Part shown: positions 45,305-57,960 of the stretch, piece after piece | Position numbering within the stretch: position 1 is the first letter of the stretch | How the letters are laid out: each line of letters begins with the position of its first letter | Assembly (NCBI GenBank): GCA_000277445.1 | Contig: AJWJ01000012.1 | Location: 38,882-102,881, forward strand | Origin: Polysphondylium violaceum | Lineage: Eukaryota > Evosea > Eumycetozoa > Dictyosteliales > Dictyosteliaceae | Length of the DNA stretch: 64,000 bases | Direction: 5' to 3' | Notes under the pieces: generated by a model | The model's database searches: none | What the model was told of the DNA's origin: nothing | What the model saw: the letters and a program-made list of their open reading frames with translations, nothing else | Position numbers and translations under genes: made by a program

Positions 45305-48300
45305 TTATTTTCATCATCCAGTTCCAAAAACAGGCAATTTAGAGAACAGTGTACTTTTTAAATGCATATGCAAAAAGTAGAAAATAAAAGGCAAGTGAGC
45401 AGACATGCAAAGGTCCAAATACAGCCCAATAGGCAACAACGACAACAATAGCATATCATTTTTTTTCTATTTCAACTTGACAATTGCACAAATAATTCAA
45501 CACCTCAACAAAAAGCCCAAGTGCATTTGGCAAATCTCGACAAAACCCTCATTACAAAAAAGAAAAAAGAATTTAATATTTCTTTATCTCTATAGATCTT
45601 ATTGAAATAGTAATGTTTGCTAAATTGAGTATATAATATTTGTAAAAATTAATTCCAAATGTATCCTTTTCCATACAGACACAATAGGTAGGTGTGTACA
45701 AATTGGTATGATCATTATCACACTATCAACAAATGATAAAAATGGTTGCCCACTATCTTACAAAAACCAACATTGTTGATTGGGAGTGTTTTAAAAGTAA
45801 TATTTGATGACGAAAACATCCAAGATGAGATAAGTGGTGGGGTGGGTGTTGATGCGAGTTGTATAAAGGTTACATATATCACAACATATTTATAATCACC
45901 TTCATACCAAGATACGATGCAACAGGTTTGTTTATTTGGTAACACATTGTTGCTTTGTTCTTTGAAAGAGGTAGAATGGAATCAACCCTTCACTCCCTCC
46001 CTACCCTACCCACTTATCTGTGGTGTAACCCACGTTACTACTGCCATCACCACACTACTATTTTTGTGATGAAACCAAAATTGGCCCACCACAAATTGAC
46101 ACCCATCTATTCACTTTAATTCAATCTAAAAGACATTTCCAAAAATATACTCAAAAGAGAGAAAGAATGGTGATAAATGAATAGGTGCTGATGATGACTG
46201 TGGAGGGTGATAAATCAATTGTAACAATACCACACCACATAAAAGGAAATATATGATACAATGAACTCTATCAACACACTAAATGATACTTGATTAGAAA
46301 GGGGTGAAATTATGTAGTATAAAATATTTATAGATACACCCACTCACACTGTCATACACATACATTTACTATTAAAGATGAAATGGTGGTGGGGGATGAA
46401 GTTAAATCTATATTTTCTAGCACCAATAATAATTATTGATATCACACTTAATTGTTTCATTAGTACTAATTGAGGGCGATAAAAAATTCTGCTGCAACAA
46501 AAACAAAAACAACACAATATGGAAAAAGGGGGAAATAGATTTAAAAATAGAAGTGGGTGCATACAACAATAAAAAAGAGGTTTTGTATTTTGGGAGTTTG
46601 ACAAGCAGCATGATTATTTTATCGAATTTTTCACCCACGGTTTCTAATCTCAATCACACACCAGCACACCACAATTTCCACTTTTGATCACCAATCTCAA
46701 AAATCCCAACAAATATGAACGGATACAAAAATTAAATTGATTTAATGAATCTAATTTCGCGTAAATTGTTGATGTTATATCACACACATTTTTAAATGAT
46801 CTATATTTTCATCATTGAAAACATTTGAATACTACTCACCACGTTTAGTTGCTTAGGAGCAGAATAAACAGCTATTGTATTGAGGTCGAGGGTCATTAAT
46901 CCAATTATTCTGGTCTGTGTGCTGGTGTGTGTTGAAGAATTATCAAGTGTGCGAAAAGGGTCAAAAGCATCATCAACAAAAACAAAAATAATGAATTAAA
47001 TCATGTATTTATTTATTGATAAACACCCACTTATCACACACTTCCACATCCAAACACCACCCCCACTTTGAAATTTAAATCAATATCAATATCATTATCA
47101 CTATTACCATTAAACTATAACACAACAATTACCACCCACCATCAACACTCACAAATCACATTGAAAATCAACACACCACATAAGTACCCTTGTATCTTTT
47201 AATTCAATTGAATGTTTGTTGGAAAACCCTATCTAGTCAAAAAAAACAAACAAAAGTAGTACTAGTATACTAGTAGAGGAAATGATGTGGGGTTTTAAAT
47301 AGGAGAGTTTAGATCTATGGAAAATCAACACAACAACACACTAAACATAGTAATACAATTTCAACACAAAGATAACCCCTTCATCCTAATCAAGGTTTTG
47401 TCAAAGTGGGTGAGAACCATCTATATATCCACCTCTGTCAAACTCTATCCAAGATTCAGCTGATAATACCAATATAAAAAATTCAATTGATGTATATAAA
47501 TTGAATTAATACAAACAAAATAGAGAGAGTTTTGAAAATATAATATTGTTGAAATCAACTGAATCTTACATAGCAATTTTGGAGAGGGAGACCATATTTG
47601 TATATATATAGGGCTACTCTTTAAATTTATTTGTTTATTTAGCAAAGCTAATCTCAAATTAAAAAAATAATAATCAAAATCAAATCATCAAAATCATCAT
47701 CATTTCCCTCCACTACTCACTCTAAATTACTACTAATATTTGACTAGAATACCTTAGGGTACCACCATTTATATTAAAATTAATAAGCTCTCAAAACCCT
47801 AAATTATTTCAATATTCAAGATTAAAGGTAAATAACACACCACACAGATAAATATAATTTGGTTGTTGGTGTGAGTGTGCTTGGGGTGTTGGCAACACCG
47901 ATGTATTTGTTTGATGTTATTGTTCATCGTTTGTTTGTTTTATTAATTATTTAAATATTGTCTTTTTTTTTATTATTATTATTATTATTATTTTTTGCCT
48001 GGAAACTATTTAATCAAATCATTTTTTTATCAATTGATAAATCTCTTTTAAATAGTACCTTTATTAAAGAACTACTTTTATTGGTACGCTAAAGTTCCAC
48101 CACCCACCCCAGGTGTCTCTTTTAAAATCTTATCATCTTTAAATTTTTTTTTGATTTGTACAAAATTAAATACATATCTCCTCTTTGGTTAACAAATCTT
48201 ATTTTTGTTGTTGTTTTCATTCTTGATCCATCACCACCATCAATAAATTATCTATCTCCTCTTCAAAATTTAATTTTATTATTATCATCATTATTATTAT

Positions 48301-50496
48301 TTTAAAGATCAGAGCAGGATCACCCCACCCCCCCCCTTTCTGCTTTTAATTTACATATCTCGTACTTTTATAATTATTATTATTATAATTTGTGTTTGTC
48401 ATTTTTATTTTTCAAGGTTTTTTTTTATTACATTTATACCATATTTAATGATTTTCACTTGTTCCTTTTTTATTTGTTATTCTTTTACAATTTTTTTTCT
48501 CTTAACTAAATTTTGTTTATTTTTGGGTGAGTTTCATAGTTATTTAAAATTAACAAATATATATTTTCATTTAATTTATTAAATTCTTTTAACCAAAACT
48601 CTCCAACACTTGATTGGAAAAGGCAATTACTTTCTTTATATATTTTATCCAAGATCAGTAAGTTTTTTTTTTTCCTATATGTATTATTATAATAATATAA
48701 TATAGTGGTGTGTCTGTTCTTCAAAGGTGTGTACGTGTAGTGGTGTTGGGTGGGGGCACTAGCCACTACTGTTGGCTATCATTCCAATTGATTGTTTACA
48801 CACGACGTTGTTGGTGTGTTTGTTTTTTAAAATTAAAAACTATCAACTCATCCATCATATGACTATGCACAATGATTAAAGATGTATCATTTGATTTTTT
48901 TAGCCATTTTTATATAAAATAGTTGTACCCACATCCCCCACTTTTTTTTGATTGGTCCTCTTTTTTTTTTTTGAAAAAACAAAAAATTTCTGGTCAACCC
49001 CCAAACACTGCTCATCTCATCAAAATTTTTGAAAAAACAAAAAACAAACCGGCAGAACCAATGAAAGTGTTTTTTGATCTATTTGGGATATAAAAGCATT
49101 GATAACAATCGTCCAACTACAAAGAGTAGGTAGTTGGGCAAAAAAAGAAAAAAAAAATCCCCATTTTCGCCCACCTTCCTAAAAAGTGCACACCTGCATC
49201 ACATCTGATTGTGATGAAAAGTGTGGCCCAATTTATCAAATTTAAATATTTTGTTAAATTTGATCTCAACAACCCAATGATTTTTTGATTTTTCTCATCA
49301 TTTGAGTGACGGCATTTATGTTTACACTTTTTTATCATTTTTTTATTTTGTTTATTAATAATCGACGACATCCATCAACAAGACATTTTATTGATTTATT
49401 AATTGTAACAAGTAAACAATTTATTTAATTTTTATTTAAATAATTATTTTTCATTTTTTTGGTAAACAACAACGACAATCACAATTTTAAATAGAAAAAA
49501 GATAGACCTAGATATATTTATTCATCTTTTTCCTCCTCTTCTATTCCAATAGTAATAGTGTATAATTATCATAAATCTGAAATTAATCAAGAAAAATTTG
49601 AACCAAATTTGGCCAAAATTTCCTTTTTTGTATTTGTCATTTAAACATTTTTCACTTTCGGGTTACAACCCTTCAATTCCCCTCGAGATACATATATTTA
49701 TCACATATATAAAAGTAAATATATTTACATTTTAAACACCCTCTTTGTTACGCATTTCTCACACTCTTTTTGATTTTACTATAAAAATAAATACCCACAC
49801 CACCACCACTCCTAAAACAAATTTAACATCATCATTTTTATTTTAATTTTTTTTTTTTTTCTATTAAATCAAGATATATTTATTTTACAATATTTCCAGA
49901 GGTGGTGTATTTAATTTTAATGTAAGATCTCACACACGCTCCAAAAAACCACCCCTATTGGAATTAGATCACATTGTTAAACAACACTCTACCTATTGTG
50001 TATACATATATCTATAGTGTGTATCCAATTTAAAATTAATTCATTGTGTTTAAAATTTTTATTTAGCTCTACATCCGATTATGTTAATTTCGATTGGAGG
50101 ATAATTAAAATTATACTATTTATCACACATTTACTTATCTGTTTCAGTACATCACATTTTTCATATCTAATCTCCATCCACAATTTGTTTTTTTTTTTTT
50201 TTTTTTTTTGTTTGAGAAAAATTAACAACACCCTCCTACTCTTTTTTATTTGTTATACCCTCCTGGAAAAAAACACTCCAATCAGATAATTTGATTTGAT
50301 AATTTACAAATTATAATAATAGACCTCTCTCACTCTCGTCAATTATCACTTTTTTTATTATTTTTTATTTATTATATATATTTTTTTTTAATTATTTTAA
50401 AAGAAATCCAGAATTAATAAATTATCGCCACCCATCTAATCAAATAATTAATTAATTTTTTATACTTAATTTAATCCATCCTAGATCTTTTTAAAA
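45301..50496. other. 5.2 kb region without a convincing gene
   Basis: By far the longest gene-free stretch of the window, upstream of the Asn-rich gene at 50497. It contains many CA/CCACC-rich patches (48098-48120 CCACCACCCACCCCAGG; 48321-48336 with a C9 run), GTGTGAGTGTGCTTGGGG near 47868, a 16-bp palindrome at 47260 and T-runs. TCCTAG just before the 50497 ATG could be a 5' UTR splice acceptor, so part of this may be a long 5' UTR intron. CA/GT-rich boxes of this kind bind GBF-type factors in Dictyostelium development, so a large developmental promoter is a reasonable guess. A weak candidate gene on the minus strand (46895-46350) is listed as a finding. Confidence 0.55.
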
Positions 50497-52481
50497 ATGG
50501 AATCCAACAATAATAATAATAATCAAATGAACAATATCAATAATACCAATGGCCCCAACAATAATGTCATCAGAGAATATTGGGTTAAAGACTGTGATAT
50601 TGAATTGGCTGGCTCAAAAGAAATAGTCAGTATCCAATACTTTTGTAATACCGAAAATGAACCAATATATTTCCCAGATAGAAGTTTGGCAGCATTGTTT
50701 AATGTTAATTTGTCCACCCTCCGAGGAAGATTCAATCGTTTAACCAAAAAATTTGAAGGCTATAGACTTTTAATTAGTGAAAAATCAAAAACTAGATTAA
50801 GCAACAATCACTTTATAAATTGGGGTCCAATTCCATCTTCAATAAATAAAAATAACAATAATAATAATAGTAATCACAACAATTCTCAAAATTCATCACC
50901 ATCAAATAGTGCAATGAATTCACCAGTCTTGTTATCTCAACAAACCCCTTCATCTCCAGGCATATCATCTACCAGTATTTCCAATACCTCAACTTCTTCC
51001 TCCTCTTCTCCATTACATGGCTTGGTGGCATTGAATCATGTTAAACTAGTAAACATTGCATTGTCTGAATGGATTGCAACCAACCACGAAAGACTTGGAA
51101 CCAATCTCTCACACATTGAAGAAAACTTTAGAAGATCTGATATTCCATTCAAAAGAAAGGGTGAAATTATATATATCAACATTACTCAACAAGATGACCT
51201 ATTGCCACCTTTTATAAATTCCAATACATACTATCCATCTTATTTCCCAAGACAACATAATAGTTCTGTTCCAACAACACCAGACTTTGATTACCAATCT
51301 CATCAACTACAACTCCAACACCAACAACAACATCAACTAATTAATTCTAATTTTTCACTTTCTAACTCAACCCAATTTTTTAATTTTTCAGTAAAACAAA
51401 TAATGCCATCAACTAGCAATTCATCTACTGGGTATACACCAAACAACAATAACAATAATTTCAATAACCAATCATCATTAAAAAAAAGGAACACCATCTC
51501 ACCAGATCTACTTGAAGAAATTTATTATCGAACCCAATCAAATGAAAGTAATAGTAGTCCAAACTCTACCGTCCCATCTTCACCAAATAGTTTAAATTCA
51601 AATGAAGATTATGATTATGATTTTAGTATGTTATTTAATTTTGTTTTTTTTTAATATATATCATATTAATATTAAACCTATACTTTATAGTTGAAAAGAA
51701 ATCAAATGAAATAAATTCAAATAATAAAAAAAGATGTAATCCATTTGAACAAGAAGAAACAAATAGTTATCAATCCATTCAATTAAATAATCAATCGTCA
51801 CCTTTACATAGACAACCATCACCACCCATGTTTTTCCAAAAATTAAATTTAACCGATACCGAAAATATCCCTCGAGAACAACAACTTTCGCCAAAGAAAC
51901 ATGGTACCAATCAGTTTTATTTATCTAAATCTCAAAATAGTGCAACTCCGTCTCCACCATCCCTAAGTAGAGAAAATAGCTTTGGTAATAGCAATAATTT
52001 CAATCAACAATTACCTTCATGCCCTAGAGTGTATGATTTAATTGATGTATATTCACACCAATCCACAAAACTTCCTTTCAGCTTGAATAATCAAAACAAT
52101 AATGAAAATACCCTCAATTCACCTTTTTACCAATCTCCCAATCAAATGAGAAATCGTCAACAACAATATCAACACCAACCTCAACCATCCCAACAATCCA
52201 AGTGGATTGAATGCTCAATGGAGGGTAAAGATGAGATTGTTAAAGTCAATTTATCCAATATTTGCAGTTATGAACAATTGAAATATGAACTCTCTTCTCT
52301 ATTTAAAATGATGTCATACACTATCCACTACTCTTCCATTAGACAGCAATTCAACAATGATCACCAAGTATTGAAATCACTAAGCATTGACAATTTCAAT
52401 CAATTCATTGACGTCGTTGAAAAAATATATCTTAGACCCCAAAACACAACCCCAGAAATTAGAAATTTGATTAATAGTTAA
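50497..52481 (+). CDS. Asn/Ser-rich protein with possible PB1-like C-terminus, two exons, 639 aa
   Basis: I do not recognise the family. Exons read 50497-51625 and 51691-52481. After an Asn-rich start comes a conserved-looking block of about 90 residues (VIREYWVKDCDIELAGSKEI to SLAALFNVNLSTLRGRFNRL), in which FNVNLSTLRGRFNRLTKKF resembles a helix-turn-helix. A second block follows (VKLVNIALSEWIATNHERLG). The rest is Asn, Gln, Ser and Pro runs. The last 80 residues (KWIECSMEGKDEIVKVNLSN, then YEQLKYELSSLFKM) resemble a PB1 or ubiquitin-like fold. A transcriptional regulator is possible and would fit the very long upstream region, but this is inference. Confidence 0.8.
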
Positions 52482-52988
52482 CCCTTAGATTTAATTGAGA
52501 ATCATTTATTAGTATATATTAAACTCTGAAACAACAACTACCCTTTAGCCCAAACAATAAATTAATATTGTAAATATATTTATATAAAATATCCATCTAT
52601 TTTCACAAAATTGTTTTCATTGTTTTATGCAAGTTTTTTATCCGTGAAAACTTTTCAAGGAATTTTTTACACAGAAAGGAAATCAGAGATAAATTTAACA
52701 ACACAACAGGATGGAGTTGTTGATAATGTTTGAAAAACTGAGGGGGTTGAAATGGGAATAAAAAAAAAGAACACACCCACACACACCCCTCACAACACGA
52801 GTTTGTTCACGTTTTTGAAATCACACACACACCACTCATCATAATCAATTGTTTGATATATTATATATATATTTTATATAACTAAATAGTAAGATATAGA
52901 TAGTAGCTAGATATATAGTAGACAGATACTTTTGAATAAGCATAGTATAGAGGATCATACAAAATAGCATACAGCAGAATACAATAGA
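52482..52988. other. Intergenic region upstream of the F-box-like gene
   Basis: AT-rich, with CACACACCC repeats near 52770-52835 and TATA-rich sequence near 52858-52925. No gene seen. Confidence 0.5.
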
Positions 52989-53968
52989 ATGGGCAGCAGT
53001 TTATCAATTTCAAAGCTAAAGAGAAGAAGATCGTCGTCGCAGTACCAGTACAATAATATGTACAACTTTGATAATCATGAAAACCATGAACACACGATCG
53101 TGCAAACAGACACGATGAGTAACAATAATAACAATAGTACTAGTAGCAATAGATTATCACCCTCGAGTGAAAGAGAAGAAAGAAATAAAGCACAACTCAT
53201 CCTATACCAGTACTATGAAATACCATCGAAATTGATTGAATTTAATCTCATGAATCTAAACTATTGCGGCTCATTGACTCCTTTGCCCAGCATACCTGTA
53301 GATCTATCGTTCTATGTCAGATTACTAATGGCCCCAACTACAGAATTCCACAATAATGATAGTGACAGTGACAACACATTGGGCGATAAAGATCTATTGT
53401 CGTCACTGTTATCAAGTGAACTCCAAGTGAAAATAGTACTAGAATTAAAGTTTATAGATATAATCAACCTATCATGTATGTGTTGTAGTTTATTCTCTAT
53501 CTATAGATATGTATGTATATGTACTAATAATAACATCACAACACTATAGTGATCAATAAATATTGGTATCAATTGTGTAAATCCAATATACTGTGGAAAT
53601 CAATATTAAAGAGAGATGTGAGGGATTGGACCAACATAGAACTGGTAAAAGAGACAAAGAGGGCATTGCTAAAATTCAACAACACCGATATATTTTCATG
53701 GAAAAAGTATTATTGTGACAATAGAAGACTAAGGCAATGCAAACATTGTAAAGTTGTATACAGAGATACATACAACTCCAAGGTATCCTGTCAAAGACAC
53801 TCCAAAGTACGAGACATCATTGACAGCGCCAGCTTACACATTGTCTTGCCCAGTGGTGTCTATTGGCTATGTTGCTACAATAAATCCATTGATGCCCCCG
53901 GTTGTGAAATGGAGCAACACCAAGAATCCAATGGTTTTAGCTATCTTAAATCTGCAAACTATTGGTAA
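52989..53968 (+). CDS. F-box-like protein with possible N-myristoylation and zinc site, two exons, 301 aa
   Basis: Exons read 52989-53475 and 53550-53968. The start MGSSLS fits an N-myristoylation signal (Gly2, Ser6), followed by a basic stretch (KLKRRR), a common membrane-attachment pair. Residues about 140-185 read like an F-box (LSSELQVKIVLELKFIDIIN, then LSLINKYWYQLCKSNILWKS), which would bind Skp1 in an SCF ubiquitin ligase. The C-terminal part contains CKHCKVVYRDTYNSKVSCQR followed by His, a CxxC...CxxH pattern that may bind zinc, and further cysteines. Substrate and partners are unknown. The splice removes an in-frame stop and makes NLSLINKYW, which supports the model. Confidence 0.75.
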
Positions 53969-54246
53969 TCGTGCTGTAGCAGTAAGAGAAGAAGAAGAAG
54001 AAAAAGAAGTGATTGATACACACTCTCACATCACATTGTATATATTTATATTTATTATTTAGTCATCGTCATTAGTAGGCACAACACGTTGATTTCACAG
54101 CAAGAACAATAAAATTTGGTGAAAGCAGCAATACAGGATAATAGCTAGCATGCTATCTATCCTTTCTACTATCCTTTCTACCCCCATCATACGATTGGGT
54201 ATTGCTATATGTTTGTTTATGTTAATTTAATTGAAGTGTATTACAT

Positions 54247-55251
54247 TTATTTAGTTTTTTTCTTTTTCTTTGCTTCTTGAGTTTCAGCTTCATCCTTTTT
54301 TCTTTTATTGTCCTTTTTATCTGATTTCTTGTCCTTTTTAGACTTCTCTTGTTCTTCCTCTGATGACGAGTCTTGTTTCTTTTTCTTGTCTTTTTTACTG
54401 TCTTTATCTTTTTTGCTTGCTTTCTTTTTGGCTTTTTCGTCTTCTGAGGACGATGACTCTGATGATGACTCTACTTTTTTCTTTTTATCTTTACTGCTGC
54501 TGCTGCTGCTTGTTGATTTACTGTCTTTTTCTTTTTTATCTACACTCTTTGCTTTATCGTCGTCTTTCTTTGTTGTCTCTTTTTTACTATCTTTCTTTGT
54601 TGGTGCTGTCTTTTTAACTAAATCTCTTTCATTTCTAATAGACTCTAAATCTAAATGCGCGCACATCACCGTATGAGTGTTAATATCTAATAATGCTATC
54701 GAGACCACAATAAATACCAACAACAATACCACAAGATATACATACATTGAGAAGAACCGGGTGGATTGAAATGACCCTTCAACTTTTCATGTTGTTGTTT
54801 TGGTTTTTCGATGGGAGGGATCTCAACGTTCTTTGTGGGGAGCTCGACGTGTTCGTCGACTTGAATCAATTTGGTAAATGGTTTACCAAGTGAAAGCGAT
54901 CCAGAGTCTTCTGATTGACCAAAAATATTGAAAAGAGAGCTAATCTCTCCGCTGTCGCCTTGATGTATATTATATTTCTTGTCATTGATTTCAACCTTTA
55001 CATTTACATTATTTATATTTCCTAGTGCAAGCTTTTTAGGCAAATCACCAATATCAAACTATATTCCAAATGGATGGTGTGGATTGGTTAGTAGACTCAC
55101 TCGTACACATAAAGCTGCCGCTACATACATGTTTGGGGATCTTGAATAACCACAACTCTGACGATTTAGGGATCTCCTCAAGGGTAAACTTTGATGCAGA
55201 GTCCACTGTGAAATTATCACGCTTAAGACTTTTAATTTTAGAGTGATCCAT
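54247..55251 (-). CDS. RNA polymerase I subunit RPA34-like (POLR1G/A34.5), three exons, 279 aa
   Basis: Exons read 55251-55129, 55058-54746 and 54650-54247. The N-terminal 150 residues follow the RPA34.5 pattern: SSELWLFKIPKH, then FDIGDLPKKLALG, a beta-rich dimerisation part (VNVKVEINDKKYNIHQGDSG), and GHFNPPGSSQ. The tail of exon 3 is extremely Lys/Ser/Asp/Glu-rich (KKDKDSKKDKKKKQDSSSEE type), as in yeast Rpa34 and human PAF49 tails. In those organisms the subunit pairs with RPA49 on Pol I in the nucleolus. The tail alone is non-specific, so the call rests on the N-terminal block. It has the ACGAACGA upstream element. Confidence 0.72.
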
Positions 55252-55736
55252 GATCGATATTAATTAAATGTACCTCTGCTCGGTCGTAAGATAGGCAGCC
55301 CCCTTATTATTTTCGTTCGTGAAAAAAAGAAACTTTTGTCGTTTTTTTGAATTTTTTCAATTTTTCATAAAATTTTGGCCGGCCGAAGTTCCTTGGATTG
55401 ATTGCTTGTATAGTTTCTGATATTCACACCCATACTCACAATTAATTTGAATTGAATAAGAAATCGAGAATGGTCATAAATTATCACACACTCACACCAC
55501 AACTAGCTAACTGCTCATCGATATCATTCAAAGTGTGTTGTCGTTGTCCTGGTGTGGTCACATCAAAATTAAAAAATAAAAAAAAAAAATAAAAAAATAA
55601 TCATCGATTTTTTCACCAAACAACCACTACCCCCATCCTCACTATTCAAAACAAAAAAAAAAAATAAAAAAGATACAAAAATATATTTTTATCTTTTTAT
55701 ATCTATAGTAAATATAAATAGATAGATAGAGATACG
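55252..55736. other. Divergent intergenic region RPA34-like to Pmp-type gene
   Basis: Contains the ACGAACGA element at 55313 (minus), a GGCCGGCC sequence near 55378-55385, A-runs near 55575 and 55652, and TA-rich sequence before 55737. No gene seen. Confidence 0.6.
55313..55320 (-). promoter_or_regulatory. ACGAACGA promoter element upstream of the RPA34-like gene
   Basis: Reads ACGAACGA on the minus strand after TTTTTTTC, and ends 61 nt before the start codon at 55251. It is the fourth copy in the window, again in coding orientation. Confidence 0.55.
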
Positions 55737-57334
55737 ATGATCAAATATATAGTATTGTTAGTAATTTTAGCAATTAGTTGCACATCTGCCCAGGTGAAAA
55801 AAGAGTGCACTTGGTGGCTTTCATATGAATCCCAATTTATCGATCACACCGGTACTTTTCAAGAGTATGTATTTAGATATATCTAAATAGATATATAAAT
55901 CTCTAGATATATAGATATATAGATATAGATATTAATATAAAAATAAATCATATTAGTCCATTTGCTAGATTATCAAATGCTATAAATGCAGTATTTACAT
56001 CAACAGCATGCCCAGTAGATTATGATAATTCAGTACCAAGATATATTTATATGATTACATCTGAAACTGGTGTCTATAAGGGAGTAGGTAATAGAGAAAT
56101 CAGTGTAAGTCAGCCAGAGAGTGCTACTTTTCAAATCTTTGTTGTACCAGTAGACAAGGGTGCTGTCGAAGCATATCCCATGCAACAATCTCAATACTAT
56201 GGTGTCATTGATGGTGAAAACACCAATGGTCTTTTGAAAATTAGTGAACTTTTCCCCACCCTTACTTTTAAAGGTATCTATTGGAAAAACGGTTCCTCTA
56301 AGCAAGGTTCCACCTTTGGCGCATCAATCGTTGTCGCTGGTCAAACCAACAGTGTCAACTTTGATGGATGTAAATTTGAAAACCTCAATGGTGGAAAGAC
56401 TGGTTCAATCTATTTCAATGCACAATCAGATTCAGTCATCAACAATTGCACATTTATCAACAACAGTGCCACTGGCTATGGTGGTGTTTTTTATTTCCCA
56501 ACTTCTTTTTCTAAAATCTCTCTCTTGGCCTCTGTGTTTAGCGGCAACAAGGCCTCTGTTGGTGGGGGTTCTATTTATTCTTCTGCCTATACATTGTTGA
56601 TCAAAAACACTCAATTCAAAAACGGAAATGCTGCCAAAGGCGGTGCTCTCTATATCGAAAAATCTCCACGTATTGCCGATTTGGTTTGGGACCAATTAAA
56701 CTTTGTAAATAATATGGCCACCGATGGAGGCGCCCTATACGACCACATGTCCTCTATTGAATACACCAACGCAGTTTTCACCAAAAACAATGCCACCAAT
56801 GGCGGTGCTTGCTACTTTGATACCTCGACCTCGGTGTTTAGTCACTCTCTTTTCCAAGAAAACACTGCCATCAACGGTGGTGCCGTGTGGACCATAGACA
56901 AGAGTCTAAAGACTGCCCAACTCCTCATCAAACTCTCCAACTTTAATTCCAACAGAGCTGAAATTGGCGGTGCCATGTATTGCAATGCCTCGACTTCGAA
57001 TCTCAATACTCAAAACAATTACTCTATGAACTATGCCACACCAGCCAAAGACAACACCACCATTGATTTCTGTACATCCTCTTGTTTGACTGCCTCTGCC
57101 GTGTGCGGTTGTTACAGTGGCTGCGGTATTCCACCCGTTCCACCCAAGGTTATCACCGACACCAAAGAGACTAAAATTGCCATTGGTATCTTTCTTCCAG
57201 TCACCGCCATCCTTTTGGGTGTCGTAATCTTTTTGTTGTGGAAGACCAATGAAAAGGCCAAACAAAAGAAAGCAAATTTAAATTATGATGAAATTAAATT
57301 AACAATACCAGATAATTCAAATGATCCACTCTAA
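55737..57334 (+). CDS. Second Pmp-type repeat surface protein with membrane helix, two exons, 501 aa
   Basis: Exons read 55737-55864 and 55957-57334. It has a signal peptide (MIKYIVLLVILAISCTSAQ), then repeated beta-helix units with FxxNxAxxGGA(L/V/M/C) cores (for example GNAAKGGALYIEKS, NNATNGGACYFD), a Cys-rich segment (TSSCLTASAVCGCYSGCGIP), one membrane helix (AIGIFLPVTAILLGVVIFLL) and a short cytosolic tail. Same plan as the gene at 21967, but the intron sits near the N-terminus instead of inside the repeats, so the two are not a recent duplication. A secreted adhesion-type role is inferred. Confidence 0.85.
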
Positions 57335-57960
57335 ATCTCCCTCACACCACATCAACAGTACAGTATATATATAGTCAATATAATAAAAAGTAAATAAATA
57401 AATTAATATAATTTAGTTTCGATAATCAAATAATCAATCGCTACAGATCTTGAAATTTGAGACCAAAAATTTTGCAAATCTCTAAATCTCAAAATCTATT
57501 AGAGGGCCAAGAACTGATTTTCTCAAACTATACGGAACAGTTGGAATTCTACCATTTCAGTATAATAATAATAACTCGTCAAGTAGATAAAAAAAATTAT
57601 TATCTTAAAAAAGTAAATATCTTGTATTAAATAATATTATTCCATTGTAAATAATTCAAGTGAAGGGAATACCTATTGACAACAACCTACACCTCATATT
57701 AAGAAACACAATATCTCCTCCTCTTTGAAATCTCGATAATTTTATTCCTCATTGTACCATCACCTTATCAACGTGGTTGCTATCCCACTTGCATGCAAAT
57801 CTGAGAATCAAGAAAAAATGTCCATTTTTGCGATCAAAAAAAAAAAATTTGGCAACAAGTAATGTGATGAATTCTACAAGTAACGTGTTTTACTTGGAAC
57901 TAAAAAAAATTTTTAGGTTGTTAAAAGTTGAGTAAAAAAATTTAATTTTAAATATCTAAA
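57335..57960. other. Intergenic region between two surface-protein genes
   Basis: AT-rich DNA with A/T runs near 57837-57846 and 57905. No gene or RNA recognised. Confidence 0.5.

Noticed and set aside
45735-45900. Coding-looking plus-strand frame (SVLKVIFDDENIQDEISGGV)
   Set aside because: It has no ATG, two stops directly upstream and no acceptor, and I could not join it to other exons. Judged chance, though RNA-seq could change this.
48960-49046. Two copies of TTTTTGAAAAAACAAAAAA as a possible repeat element
   Set aside because: Pure A/T-run words are common in this DNA, and the flanks do not match.
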